NCBI RefSeq assembly: GCF_900289175.1
Contig: NZ_LT985747.1
Coordinates: forward strand, 112,506-176,505
Source: Paenibacillus faecalis
GTDB taxonomy: Bacteria; Bacillota; Bacilli; Paenibacillales; Paenibacillaceae
Length of the DNA stretch: 64,000 nt
Direction: 5' to 3'
In this document: positions 23,577-32,447 of the stretch, piece by piece
Position numbering within the stretch: position 1 is the stretch's first letter
Layout: each line of letters begins with the position of its first letter
Notes under the pieces: generated by a model
What the model was told of the DNA's origin: nothing
Databases searched by the model: none
The model's input: the letters and a program-made list of their open reading frames with translations, nothing else
Position numbers and translations under genes: made by a program

Positions 23577-23602
23577 ATACCCCCCTTTACCCCGAGGGGT
23601 AT
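23577..23602. promoter_or_regulatory. CsoR/CstR-type operator
   Basis: An inner palindrome TACCCC-GA-GGGGTA (23588-23601) lies within a wider ATACCCC...GGGGTAT inverted repeat. C-tract/G-tract palindromes flanked by TA are the recognised form of CsoR-family operators (Cu(I) or persulfide sensors). No csoR gene is in the window. Confidence 0.55.
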
Positions 23603-23654
23603 ATAAAAGATGATAAATAGTTTCCGTTAACATGTCAATATAACTACAATATGC

Positions 23655-23810
23655 TTATCTCTTTTCCGATATGACCAGCAAGAACGTTGCTATGGGTCCC
23701 AACAATAAAGATAACAAAAACCAGTTTAAACCGCTTCTGTTCTTACCTTGGGCAAGCCCTGCATTGATCAAAGCAAGTGTGCCCCATCCTACAAAAAATT
23801 CATTCTCCAT
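23655..23810 (-). CDS. Small membrane protein (51 aa)
   Basis: MENEFFVGWGTLALINAG begins a 51-residue protein with two short hydrophobic stretches and a basic KNRSG loop between them. AGGAGGAACGGCGA before ATG 23810 is a strong ribosome site; the longer frame to 23894 has none. Family not recognised. Confidence 0.6.
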   Translation of the reverse strand: MENEFFVGWGTLALINAGLAQGKNRSGLNWFLLSLLLGPIATFLLVISEKR

Positions 23811-23876
23811 TCGCCGTTCCTCCTGTAGACCAAATACATCATCATCATTACGTTTGGAAAAATGTTTCGTTCCATA

Positions 23877-23926
23877 TAAAAAACTGCACTGCAATTGCTT
23901 ATTATGTCAAACAATTGAGTGCAGTT
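23877..23926 (-). terminator. Terminator of the methyltransferase operon
   Basis: ACTGCAC-CAATTG pairs with CAATTG-GTGCAGT. On the minus strand it is followed by TTTTTTATATG. Confidence 0.75.
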
Positions 23927-23955
23927 CAATTGAGTATTCATGTTTAAATGCAATT

Positions 23956-24711
23956 CTAGCATTTTATCGCTTCAAAAGTACACATTTGTTCAGCATGTGT
24001 CGGCTCCTGACCATATTTATAATCAGCAGAAACCGTAATTTGATCAAAACCGATCTTCTCAAGCAAAAGAATAAATTCATATTTGCCATACCAGCTGAGC
24101 GGAAACCTTTGCAGTTCGGATTGAATGAACCGGCCGTCCTTCCATTTCTCATACTTTAATAGCGATACCATTCGCTGTTCCAAATGATTGACTTCGATCA
24201 CTTTTTCCTCCAATGTTAACACTTCACCAGAGGCAGTGTCCCAAGTTCTTGTGGATACCGAATTCGTATCCCAATGGGTAGGTATGTACAGGTCCAATAT
24301 AAGTTTGCCGCCCGGTGCAAGATGGCGATAGAAATTGTGAAGCGCAGCAACAGCCGTTTCCCGACCCTCCAGCAGCTGGAAAGAACCAGCCGGTATAATA
24401 ATCGCTTCATAGGATCGTTCCAGCTGAAAATGATGCATTTCATTTTTATATAATACCGGGGTCAGTCCCCGCTCTGCACATCGGGTACGGCAGGAATCAA
24501 GCATTTCTTCCGAATTGTCCAAACCATCCACCGCATATCCTTTCACAAGCAACGGAATGAGTACACGTCCGGAGCCGCATCCGACTTCCAAAACTCTTCC
24601 TTGTAAATCTCTTAAACGTTCCTCATAATATTCTACATCTCCAAAAGAATGCCCTAACGGTTTACTCAGATCATAAACCTCTGTACAGAGGCTTCCATAA
24701 TAATGCTGCAT
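23956..24711 (-). CDS. Class I SAM-dependent methyltransferase
   Basis: A 251-residue methyltransferase. Motif I is VLEVGCGSGRVL, the acidic motif II residue is in DGLDNSEEML, and LAPGGKLILDLYIP corresponds to post-II. The substrate is unknown. AAAGGAATGATAAAGCG precedes ATG 24711. It follows a GNAT acetyltransferase gene by 15 nt, likely one transcript. Confidence 0.87.
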   Translation of the reverse strand: MQHYYGSLCTEVYDLSKPLGHSFGDVEYYEERLRDLQGRVLEVGCGSGRVLIPLLVKGYAVDGLDNSEEMLDSCRTRCAERGLTPVLYKNEMHHFQLERSYEAIIIPAGSFQLLEGRETAVAALHNFYRHLAPGGKLILDLYIPTHWDTNSVSTRTWDTASGEVLTLEEKVIEVNHLEQRMVSLLKYEKWKDGRFIQSELQRFPLSWYGKYEFILLLEKIGFDQITVSADYKYGQEPTHAEQMCTFEAIKC

Positions 24712-24726
24712 CGCTTTATCATTCCT

Positions 24727-25242
24727 TTACGATAAATTAAATTCCAGATCAAGGCTCTCCCATTTGAGCGCAATCTCCTGATGAGATTGTCCGGCTATGA
24801 CGATCTCTTGCTGCCGCACCTCGCGCCCACCCAATGCTTTATAAAAATGTATCGCAGGATTGCCTTCAAGCACCCAGACCAGCAATGAAGTGTATCCCCT
24901 TGATCTCATTATCTGAATCATCTGTATAAAAAGCTGTCTGCCCCAACCTTTTCCTTGTGCTTCTTTCAACAAATATACCGCATACAGCTCACCCTCACTG
25001 TTTCGTTTGTGCTCTCTTTCGATTCCAAAATTCAAAAAACCAATGATGCCACCTATAGCGTTTTCCAGTACCAATGTGTTTCCCTTTTCCAATCTCCGCT
25101 GCCAGCTTTCCAGACGACTTTCAACCGTTAAAGCATCCAAGAAACTTTCAGAGATGATTCCTTTATATGTCGTTTTCCAACTATTTACATGAACTTGCGC
25201 AATTCCCTCTGCATCCGCTGCCGTCGCTGCTCTAATATACAC
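24727..25242 (-). CDS. GNAT-family N-acetyltransferase
   Basis: About 171 residues with the GNAT acetyl-CoA site, KEAQGKGWGRQLF (Q/RxxGxG/A), and NPAIHFYKALGG for the C-terminal strand. The reaction is acetyl transfer from acetyl-CoA to an amine; the substrate is unknown. Start: the frame opens at TTG 25257, but GGGGGAG is best spaced (6 nt) to GTG 25242, giving MYIRAATAAD, the usual GNAT beginning; ATG 25248 abuts the ribosome site. Confidence 0.86.
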   Translation of the reverse strand: MYIRAATAADAEGIAQVHVNSWKTTYKGIISESFLDALTVESRLESWQRRLEKGNTLVLENAIGGIIGFLNFGIEREHKRNSEGELYAVYLLKEAQGKGWGRQLFIQMIQIMRSRGYTSLLVWVLEGNPAIHFYKALGGREVRQQEIVIAGQSHQEIALKWESLDLEFNLS

Positions 25243-25387
25243 TACCATCTCCCCCAATAATTAGAAAGTATATATGACTACTTTATATTAACTTTATTAC
25301 AATTTCCAGCGTAACAATACATATTGGACAACCACTGGATAGCTTTCATGTTAAAATAGTGAAATATCTTATTTGGAGGAATCGGTT

Positions 25388-26056
25388 ATGCCATCAACTT
25401 CCCGTTCAACCCATAGCAGCATAAAGATTGCTGCACCTAAAATCCCAAAACAACTAGAGCCAACACTACTATCGGACTGCTGCATTGAAGATGAGTCTGC
25501 ATGTAGACAATCCATTTTTCAAGATGAGGAAACATCATACCTGAACGCCAATAAAGTGCTGTTCGACCAAATCATATTTCACAATGTTACGTTTACACAC
25601 GCTTCCCTTAAGCATTTGGAACTGACTGACGTCATTTTTGATCACTGCGATTTGTCCAATGCCGATTTTAGCGATGCCATCATTCACAGGACCCAATTCA
25701 ATCACTGCAAAATACTCGGGCTTGATCTGACAGCTGCAACGATACGAAATACAGCTTTCCATCACTGTACCGGGGACTACGCCACCTTTCGCTTTGCGAA
25801 CATAAAGCAGGTTTCCTTTCGATCCACCTCGCTGCTTAAATCAGATTTTTATCACTCTGAACTACTAAAAGTCGATTTTGACGAAGCAATCATTGACCAG
25901 GCTCAATTTTCCGGTACAAAACTGGCGGGAATTGATTTAAGTAAAGCGGACTTTCATAACCTGGGCTGTACACTGGAAGATTTAAAGGGATGTATCATCT
26001 CTCCTGCGCAAGCCATTTTGTTTACAAAAATATTCGGGTTAGTCGTAAAGGAATAA
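25388..26056 (+). CDS. Pentapeptide-repeat protein
   Basis: A 222-residue protein. From about residue 55 the sequence repeats A(D/N)LSX-like fives in a right-handed quadrilateral beta helix: HLELTDVIFDHCDLSNADFS, FRFANIKQVSF, KSDFYHSELLKVDFDEA. Functions in the family range from gyrase protection to scaffolding and cannot be chosen here. GGAGGAATCGGTT before ATG 25388. It is single-gene. Confidence 0.85.
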   Translation: MPSTSRSTHSSIKIAAPKIPKQLEPTLLSDCCIEDESACRQSIFQDEETSYLNANKVLFDQIIFHNVTFTHASLKHLELTDVIFDHCDLSNADFSDAIIHRTQFNHCKILGLDLTAATIRNTAFHHCTGDYATFRFANIKQVSFRSTSLLKSDFYHSELLKVDFDEAIIDQAQFSGTKLAGIDLSKADFHNLGCTLEDLKGCIISPAQAILFTKIFGLVVKE

Positions 26057-26096
26057 CTACGAATTCAAGTCATTCAGGGATCTTCTTCGCCAACAT

Positions 26097-26133
26097 AAAA
26101 AAGGTTAAGGATTGTTCGCCTCCCTAACCTTTA
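26097..26133. terminator. Bidirectional terminator
   Basis: AAAGGTTA-GG / CC-TAACCTTT stem with an A-run on the left, so the stronger U-tract serves the minus-strand kinase gene. Confidence 0.78.
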
Positions 26134-26160
26134 TATCTTAAATTCATCATACCCTATCTT

Positions 26161-27111
26161 TTACTGCATTAACTTGCAGCCTGATCCCAAAAAAGAAGAA
26201 TCGTGAAGCAAGGAAGTACGCATATTATCCAAATATAATTTCTGTTGATCTGTCAGCTTATCGAAGTCCGAGAAAAGATTATGATAGACATAGGAATATA
26301 GATGTCTGAAATCCAGGAAAAAATCGATCAAATGCATACCTGAAGTATCCCCTTTGCCTTCCGCATATCCATCCATAAAGGAATCTGTGAATCTTTCTGT
26401 AAATTCCCGTCTCTTCTCACCAGCCTGAGCGGTCTGTGCCGCATGATAAACGGCCACAGCGGCATCATAGGCAAACCAATGATACTCACTATCACCAAAA
26501 TCAAGAACGGTAAGCTGCTGATCTGCACCAAGCAACAAATTATACTGATGCAGATCCCCATGAATGAGGCCAAATTCCTGATCTGATGGAACAAGACGAT
26601 GGATATGTACCTGATACTCCTTCCACCGCTCCTGAAGAGAAGGGGCCAGCATCGTCAGATCCCGATCATATATTTCATGTTCATCCCATCGGCTTCGCGG
26701 ATATTTAGGTTTATATCCTATGGCCAAAGCATGAAGCATTCCCATCGTATGTCCCCATTTACGAAATAACTGTGGGCTCCACATCACTGGATCTTTCACT
26801 TGAATATGATTGCCCTCGGCTTTTTCAAAAACAATAAAACAAAGCCCATTCGAGATATAGTTTACATATGACCCATGAACTTGTGCCGGTTTTACAACAG
26901 GCATATCATGCTGTGACAAATACAGCAACCATTCGATTTCAGACATCAGCTGTTCTTGCGAGATTGAAGCACGGTCAAACATTTTAACCACCATCGGCTT
27001 ATCTGCTTTAACTTCATACACATTGTTATTGTAGCCGCCAAGACATCTCACGCCATCAACCGAACAGTCTAATAAACGACATATTTCCAGAATCACAGAC
27101 GAATCAACCAT
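26161..27111 (-). CDS. APH-family phosphotransferase (second copy of the fold)
   Basis: A 316-residue kinase-like protein with LIHGDLHQYNLLL (catalytic loop) and VLDFGDSEYHW (metal site); the N-lobe Lys is in MVVKMF. It resembles the YerI/SrkA and homoserine-kinase-II branch more than classic aminoglycoside kinases. The substrate is unknown. AGAAGGGGTGATCTGAAAG before ATG 27111. It diverges from a TauE/SafE exporter with only about 100 bp between them. Confidence 0.83.
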   Translation of the reverse strand: MVDSSVILEICRLLDCSVDGVRCLGGYNNNVYEVKADKPMVVKMFDRASISQEQLMSEIEWLLYLSQHDMPVVKPAQVHGSYVNYISNGLCFIVFEKAEGNHIQVKDPVMWSPQLFRKWGHTMGMLHALAIGYKPKYPRSRWDEHEIYDRDLTMLAPSLQERWKEYQVHIHRLVPSDQEFGLIHGDLHQYNLLLGADQQLTVLDFGDSEYHWFAYDAAVAVYHAAQTAQAGEKRREFTERFTDSFMDGYAEGKGDTSGMHLIDFFLDFRHLYSYVYHNLFSDFDKLTDQQKLYLDNMRTSLLHDSSFLGSGCKLMQ

Positions 27112-27212
27112 CTTTCAGATCACCCCTTCTCAAGAATATCCCCATCATCTTCTCCTAAATTATTGTATAATAGATGAGTTACTGTCAAATTATTACGAAA
27201 GAAGTGATCGTC

Positions 27213-27959
27213 ATGATGATTTTTTTCACCATGCTGGTCATGGGTATCATTCTTGGATTTGTTGGAGCTGGAGGGTCCGGGTTTATCATCGCACTGCTTG
27301 TAACCATATTTAACATTCCCGTTCATACCGCGCTCGGCACATCGATTGCCGCCATGGTATTTACGATGATTTCAGGTTCAATCAGTCATATGCGTGAAAA
27401 AAACACCGTGCCATCCGCCGGATTGGCTGTTGGCCTGTTTGGCGCAGCAGGTGCTTATGCTGGCAGCTTTGTCGCACGACTCATACCTGAGGAGCGTTTA
27501 GTATGGTGTACAGCGTCCATGCTGTTTCTTTCTGGTATTTTAATCTGGGCCCGAACCCGAATGACATTCAAAAGCGGTCCTTTACTCGACTCTGTCAAAT
27601 CTCCACATTTTTGGATGATGGCAGCTGTATCGGGACTCATCACCGGTGGCATGTCCGGTGTATTCGGGATTGGCTCCACGCCGTTTATTCAACTCGCCTT
27701 AATGGTATTGTTCAACATGCCCATCAGACTCGCCGTAGGGACGACGATGATGATTATTTTGCCGATTGCGCTATTTGGCGGCATCGGTTATTTCCAAGCA
27801 GGATACATAGACTGGAAGCTGCTGCTTCAGGTTGTGGCCGGGACGATGATCGGTTCTTATATCGGTGCCAAGTTTACGTCCCGTGCCCCAAGAGCACTTC
27901 TACGATTCGCTATGATTGCCACGCCGATTGTTGGTGCAGCTGTTATGTTGGCAGGCTAA
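27213..27959 (+). CDS. TauE/SafE-family membrane exporter
   Basis: A 248-residue membrane protein with about eight helices and the two family halves: GFVGAGGSGFIIALLV and GGMSGVFGIGSTPFIQL. Members export sulfite, sulfoacetate or related organosulfur anions. The frame is open from 27174, but ATG 27213 (MMIFFTML) begins the first helix and has an AGAAGTGA site. No sulfur-metabolism gene is next to it. The family is clear; the substrate is not. Confidence 0.85.
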   Translation: MMIFFTMLVMGIILGFVGAGGSGFIIALLVTIFNIPVHTALGTSIAAMVFTMISGSISHMREKNTVPSAGLAVGLFGAAGAYAGSFVARLIPEERLVWCTASMLFLSGILIWARTRMTFKSGPLLDSVKSPHFWMMAAVSGLITGGMSGVFGIGSTPFIQLALMVLFNMPIRLAVGTTMMIILPIALFGGIGYFQAGYIDWKLLLQVVAGTMIGSYIGAKFTSRAPRALLRFAMIATPIVGAAVMLAG

Positions 27960-27995
27960 TGGAGCAAAAAGGACAAATTTATATCAATCCTTCAC

Positions 27996-28196
27996 CTATT
28001 CGACCATACCGTCGCGCTCGTTTATGATCATATCTGCACTTTCTTCAAACACATTAGAGCACGGAACATTCGTTATGGTCTCCGATTGCCGGACCCAATG
28101 ACCGATATTACGGTATAACGCTTCATAAGAATGATTCAGTTCGTTTTCCGGGATATGCTCTGCACTAACAACGTCATCTGGTTCCGGTTGCTTCAT
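27996..28196 (-). CDS. Hypothetical acidic protein (66 aa)
   Basis: A small soluble protein, MKQPEPDDVVSAEHIP at the start, rich in Glu/Asp/Asn, with no recognised family. GAAAGGAAGGTCGCC before ATG 28196 is a good ribosome site and supports it as real. It lies just upstream of the terminal end of an ABC-transporter operon on the same strand. Confidence 0.6.
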   Translation of the reverse strand: MKQPEPDDVVSAEHIPENELNHSYEALYRNIGHWVRQSETITNVPCSNVFEESADMIINERDGMVE

Positions 28197-28248
28197 GGCG
28201 ACCTTCCTTTCATATATTGGATCATCCTGTTTATAACATCCAGATTGT

Positions 28249-29055
28249 TTACTGCCCGTTGTTAATATTGTTGATCTCCCCGGCTTTTATACAAATTTCA
28301 AATGGAATTTCTGTTCTTTCCCGATTTAAAAATGCACGCGTCCGTTCCATCTTTGGCTGATTGAATATTTGCTCCGGCGTGCCGGATTCCATCACTTCCC
28401 CATTGTCCATAAAAATGACCCGGTCAGCCACATCTCTGGCAAAACCCATTTCATGAGTCACGATCAGCATCGTCATATGCTCCTCTGCAATCTGTTTGAT
28501 GACCTGCAGCACCTCCCCCGTAAGCTCGGGGTCCAGCGCCGAGGTCGGTTCATCAAAGAGCAAAATATCAGGACTCATCATTAAAGCCCGAGCTATAGCT
28601 ACACGCTGCTTCTGGCCGCCCGACAGCTTGCCGGGAAGAACGTCTGCCTTGTCTGCTAGACCTACTTTTTTAAGCAACGCCGCGCTCTTTTGACGAAGAA
28701 CTTCAGCGGATTCTTTTTTCACATATTTCGGAGCCAATTCAAGATTTCGCTGAACCGTAAGATGCGGAAACAGATTGAAATGCTGAAACACCATCCCCAT
28801 GCGGGAGGTGATGCTCTTCACCTGCTTGCTGTCAGCATAAACTCCATCGTGAACAAGGTACTCGTCCTGTACACGAATCGTTCCCCCAGTGACTTCCTCT
28901 AGATGAATGAGACTGCGCAGCATCGTGCTTTTGCCCGACCCCGAAGGACCGATAATGGCAACAACCTCATTTTTATGAACTTCAAAAGATACTTTTTTCA
29001 ATACATCCAGATCGCCAAATGATTTTTTCAGATTGGTAACTTCAATAATAGCCAT
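28249..29055 (-). CDS. Polar amino-acid ABC transporter, ATP-binding subunit
   Basis: A 268-residue ATPase of the GlnQ/TcyC type: Walker [11 protein letters not shown]-loop VFQHFN, signature LSGGQKQR, Walker [15 protein letters not shown] and the H-loop VTHEM. The normal family length is about 240. Here a tail of about 25 residues follows RTRAFLNR, ending INNINNGQ. It is third in the operon binding protein - permease - ATPase and acts at the inner face of the membrane. The substrate is probably a polar amino acid, cystine or glutamine-like; it cannot be narrowed. Confidence 0.92.
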   Translation of the reverse strand: MAIIEVTNLKKSFGDLDVLKKVSFEVHKNEVVAIIGPSGSGKSTMLRSLIHLEEVTGGTIRVQDEYLVHDGVYADSKQVKSITSRMGMVFQHFNLFPHLTVQRNLELAPKYVKKESAEVLRQKSAALLKKVGLADKADVLPGKLSGGQKQRVAIARALMMSPDILLFDEPTSALDPELTGEVLQVIKQIAEEHMTMLIVTHEMGFARDVADRVIFMDNGEVMESGTPEQIFNQPKMERTRAFLNRERTEIPFEICIKAGEINNINNGQ

Positions 29056-29070
29056 CGCTTGACAGTCCTT

Positions 29071-29730
29071 CTACTCAAATTTGAACTTGCGTTCGAAATA
29101 TTTAAACAATAACGTTAGCACGAGTGTCATGAGCAAATAGATCACGCCAGCCACCAGGAAAGGTAACAGATTAACATCCCGGTTAACCGCGGTTTGTGCA
29201 AAATGCAAAATTTCCGGAACCGCAACTGCATAGAGCAGCGCTGTATCTTTCACCAGCGTAATCGATTCATTCGACACAGACGGCAGTGCAACCCGGAACA
29301 TCTGCGGTAAAATAATTCGAGTTGTCATATGCCAGCGGCTGAGTCCCAGCACCTGTGCCGCTTCATATTGCCCTTTATCGATCGCCAGCAGACCTCCGCG
29401 GAAAATTTCTGCAAAGTAGGCCGCATAGTTTAATATAAACGCCAGGCTGGCTGCCACAAAACGATCCATGACGAGATACTCGCCTATGACCGGCAGAATT
29501 GGCAAACCGAATACAAAAAACAACAATTGCAACAACAGCGGCGTTCCCCGCATCACATAAATAAAAGTGTTCCCAAACCAGACAAGCGGCTTAACTCCGC
29601 TCCTCACCAACAATGTCAGACCGAACCCCAAAGGAATCGATGTAATAATCGCGATGAGAAACAGTAAAATTGTAGTTCTGGCTCCCTCCAGAATCGGGAT
29701 CGTAATGTCAATTAAATAGTTGATGTCCAT
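29071..29730 (-). CDS. Polar amino-acid ABC transporter, permease subunit
   Basis: A 219-residue HisM/GlnP-type permease with about five helices; the EAA loop is seen in YEAAQVLGLSRWHMTTRIILP. TTILLFLIAIITSIPLG starts TM1. AGGAGCATGGATAT before ATG 29730. A single polypeptide must homodimerise, since no second permease gene is present. Confidence 0.92.
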   Translation of the reverse strand: MDINYLIDITIPILEGARTTILLFLIAIITSIPLGFGLTLLVRSGVKPLVWFGNTFIYVMRGTPLLLQLLFFVFGLPILPVIGEYLVMDRFVAASLAFILNYAAYFAEIFRGGLLAIDKGQYEAAQVLGLSRWHMTTRIILPQMFRVALPSVSNESITLVKDTALLYAVAVPEILHFAQTAVNRDVNLLPFLVAGVIYLLMTLVLTLLFKYFERKFKFE

Positions 29731-29771
29731 ATATCCATGCTCCTAGAAAACGATTTGCAAAAACCTGCCTT

Positions 29772-29799
29772 AAAAAAGACAGACCGCATTCTGGCGGTC
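29772..29799 (-). terminator. Intra-operon terminator or attenuator after the binding-protein gene
   Basis: On the minus strand GACCGC/GCGGTC is followed by TGTCTTTTTT, between the binding-protein stop and the permease start. Partial read-through would give more binding protein than membrane subunits. Confidence 0.7.
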
Positions 29800-29819
29800 A
29801 ATTTAGTTTCAAATAATAG

Positions 29820-30587
29820 CTATTTTAAAACCTTGTCTTCACCGAACCATTTTTCTGATATTTCAGCTGCAGTTCCATCCGTATTAAGCTCATCTAATGC
29901 TTTCTGCAGTTCGCTTAAAAGATCTTCTTGTCCCTTCTTGACACCAACGCCGTATTCTTCAGGAGCAAGCGCCTCTTCCAGCAATTTATAAGTGCCTTCT
30001 TCCTTTGACATATAATACTTGATGACGACTTCATCGATCACTACAGCATCTACACGACCGTTCTTTAAATCGCTGAGTGCCAGTACATTATCGGAATATT
30101 CTGAAATATCGCTGACCTGCGATTTTATATCGTGTTTATCCAGCGCATTAGAAGCCGAGGAAAGCGCCTGAAGGCCTATTTTCTTACCGGCTAGATCACT
30201 GATTTCTTGAATATTAGAATCTGCCATAACAGCAACAACCTGGCTGTTCTTTAAATATGGCTCCGTGAACAATACTTTCTCTTTACGCTCATCGGTAATG
30301 GTGTAACCGTTCCAGATCAAATCGATCCGTCCGCTCATTAACTCTGATTCTTTCGTCTTCCAGTCGATCGGTTGGAATTTTACCGTATATCCCATTTTCT
30401 CAACAGCAGCCCGAGCGTAGTCGATATCAAACCCGACAATTTCATTCTTCTCATCTCGAAAACCCATCGGCGCAAACTTGTCGTCGATACCAACAATTAA
30501 TTCTTTATCCCCGCTCGCAGAGTTTGCACATCCAACAATCGATAATAAAAGAAATAAACTCATGATCAATAATGATAACTTTCTCAT
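29820..30587 (-). CDS. Polar amino-acid ABC transporter, substrate-binding lipoprotein
   Basis: A 255-residue SBP_bac_3 protein. The lipobox is LSIVGCAN, with Cys19 as lipid anchor. The two-lobed binding fold shows FAPMGFRDEKNEIVGFDID, DLIWNGYTITDERK and YGVGVKKGQ, typical of amino-acid binders. GGGGGCATAAAGG before ATG 30587. First gene of the importer operon. Confidence 0.92.
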   Translation of the reverse strand: MRKLSLLIMSLFLLLSIVGCANSASGDKELIVGIDDKFAPMGFRDEKNEIVGFDIDYARAAVEKMGYTVKFQPIDWKTKESELMSGRIDLIWNGYTITDERKEKVLFTEPYLKNSQVVAVMADSNIQEISDLAGKKIGLQALSSASNALDKHDIKSQVSDISEYSDNVLALSDLKNGRVDAVVIDEVVIKYYMSKEEGTYKLLEEALAPEEYGVGVKKGQEDLLSELQKALDELNTDGTAAEISEKWFGEDKVLK

Positions 30588-30804
30588 CCTTTATGCCCCC
30601 TAAGCCATATAACTAGATCTTATTTCTCTTTCATACTTTAATACGTTATCAGGTCTCTATGATACCATATTAGCAGAGGACAGTCGATAGGTTTACAAAA
30701 TGAGGGCGTTTTCTTTCAATTAAATAAGGTTGATTTCAGCAAACCCCGGAAACAATGAAGGAAGGATACCGATCAAACAATTTGCACCCGAAGAAAGGCG
30801 GCTC

Positions 30805-31614
30805 ATGAATTTGAGAGTATACACGATATGGATCAAATGCTTACTTAGCACCATCTTGACACTTGCATTGACCATGAAAGCTCAAGGTATATCCAATGTC
30901 AATGCCAATCCCGCTAACCCAAAATCCCCCACGATAAACAGCATAAACGTTCCTTTCAAGCAGGATGAGAGAATACTGGCAGAGCTTTCTCTATTCCTTA
31001 AGCTTGAACCTGAAATATTGCAGGACAAATTAAAAAAACAGTCCCTCGCAGAAATCGCCAATGAACAGGGTATCCTACGTACTGAGCTTAAGTCTAGAGT
31101 GATTGCACTTCTCAAAGAACGGACAGCTTCGCATCCCAAACCATTAAGCTCCACCTTTGACTTCTCTGAAGCGGCAGACAAGCTTATTGATGTTAAAGGC
31201 GGATGGAATCACTATATAAAACAGCATCCTCGCCGTTTGGTCCATGCCGAAGAATTGGCCAAACTGCTGAAGATGACTCCTGATCAGCTAAAGAAATCTT
31301 TACAGTCCGGTAAATCGCTCGCCAAGATCGCTGAAGAAAATAGAGTAAGCGTGCAATCTGTCATTGATCAACAGGTTCGAGCGGTCATGAGCCGATTCGA
31401 TCGTCTTTTAGCCGAAGGAAAGCTTACAAAGGAACAGTATGAGAAACGCAAAGCAAATGTAAACCAATTCATTACCGAGTTTGTAAACGGGCGGTTTATG
31501 AAGCCGAAGGAAAATCACTTTAAACATCGGAGCATTTCACAAACATTAGATAAAAAAATAAGACTATATAAAATGGCAGATCATCACATAAAAGGGGTGC
31601 TCCCAGGGTCATAA
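30805..31614 (+). CDS. Secreted protein with two LTxxQL-type helical repeats
   Basis: A 269-residue exported protein. The N terminus carries a signal peptide (KCLLSTILTLALTMKAQG). Two copies of a helical module follow. LFLKLEPEILQDKLKKQSLA is in copy 1 (about 60-105) and LAKLLKMTPDQLKKSLQSGK in copy 2 (about 150-200). The second ends in a helix with GKLTKEQYEKRKANVNQFI. These modules recur in secreted Paenibacillus proteins of unknown function. Start: ATG 30805 follows AAAGGCGGCTC; the frame from TTG 30730 has no spacing to a ribosome site. The stop codon lies in the loop of the terminator. Confidence 0.75.
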   Translation: MNLRVYTIWIKCLLSTILTLALTMKAQGISNVNANPANPKSPTINSINVPFKQDERILAELSLFLKLEPEILQDKLKKQSLAEIANEQGILRTELKSRVIALLKERTASHPKPLSSTFDFSEAADKLIDVKGGWNHYIKQHPRRLVHAEELAKLLKMTPDQLKKSLQSGKSLAKIAEENRVSVQSVIDQQVRAVMSRFDRLLAEGKLTKEQYEKRKANVNQFITEFVNGRFMKPKENHFKHRSISQTLDKKIRLYKMADHHIKGVLPGS

Positions 31615-31636
31615 GACCTTTGGGAGCACCCCTTCA
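31591..31636. terminator. Terminator that overlaps the 3' end of the upstream gene
   Basis: AAGGGGTGCTCCCA pairs with TGGGAGCACCCCTT. The TAA stop of the plus-strand gene (31612-31614) is in the loop. It also serves the converging gene. Confidence 0.85.
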
Positions 31637-31645
31637 TTCATCCTA

Positions 31646-32161
31646 TTATGGTGTGTATTGTTGGATAATTTTAACGACTACGCCATCCTCAATCGTAACG
31701 TGATATGGGAACCAGCTCATATCAATGATATCTTTTTTCTCATATACAGAAAGGAATTTATTTAAACTGACAAGCTGATTCCAATAAATCTGTGCATCTT
31801 CCACCCGTCCGGTATGGTCATACAGCTGAAGGTATACTTCAGCCTCATCAGCAACACGCCAAGAAACCTGCTCTTCTGTATCATTGACAATATAATAACC
31901 GTTTGGTGGCTCTGTCACTTCTGGATCTTGTTCGCGCTCCCGAAAGATTTCACCTGCTTCTTCACCTTCATACCACTGAATCGGATCTGCATTTAAATAC
32001 ACTTCTCCATCTTTCACTTCTATAGAATGAATGAAAACAGCTTGCTGGTTCGGAGCTTTCTCAACCGGCTTGTATTCATCATTACTTGTAGCGGCTCCAA
32101 CGGTCGTCATCATCATAAACACCATCAACATAACGGACGTTAATTTCCAGACTCTTTTCAT
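31646..32161 (-). CDS. Secreted hypothetical protein
   Basis: A 171-residue protein with a clear signal peptide (MKRVWKL, hydrophobic VMLMVFMMM, cleavage near VGA-ATS). The mature part is acidic and beta-rich (WYEGEEAGEIF, EPPNGYYIVNDTEEQVSW). No family recognised. AAGGGAGAGATGAAGT before ATG 32161. Confidence 0.72.
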   Translation of the reverse strand: MKRVWKLTSVMLMVFMMMTTVGAATSNDEYKPVEKAPNQQAVFIHSIEVKDGEVYLNADPIQWYEGEEAGEIFREREQDPEVTEPPNGYYIVNDTEEQVSWRVADEAEVYLQLYDHTGRVEDAQIYWNQLVSLNKFLSVYEKKDIIDMSWFPYHVTIEDGVVVKIIQQYTP

Positions 32162-32367
32162 ACTTCATCTCTCCCTTATGTATAAAAATTGGAGAACAGA
32201 CATCTATATCAATCATTACCCATAAAAATGGAACTTAAAACCAATTGCTAGGCGGGTATCATTCATAGTGCATTGTATATAGATAGTATATGAAAAGATG
32301 AGGAAAAAAGGGTTTCAATTCGTTTTAAAATGTTTACAATAATTCAATCTTCTAGCCACCCGCATCA

Positions 32368-32417
32368 ATAACCCGGCTGCCATTTATGCATAAGCAACAA
32401 TTAGGCAACCGGGTTAT
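32368..32417 (-). terminator. Probable terminator of ppaC
   Basis: ATAACCCGG-TGCC pairs with GGCA-CCGGGTTAT across about 20 nt. It is 31 nt past the ppaC stop. The U-tract is weak. The rest of the gap 32162-32447 shows nothing else. Confidence 0.5.
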
Positions 32418-32447
32418 ATAAAGCGAATCATATAAAGTTACTTTTCC

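Noticed and set aside
27503..28027. A 174-codon plus-strand frame overlapping the TauE/SafE gene
   Set aside because: Same strand, different frame from a membrane protein with clear family motifs; low-complexity His/Arg/Cys composition typical of an off-frame reading.
30730..30804. Longer N terminus (TTG 30730) for the secreted repeat protein
   Set aside because: The TTG touches its only purine-rich stretch, and the extension would bury the signal peptide; ATG 30805 fits both ribosome site and export.
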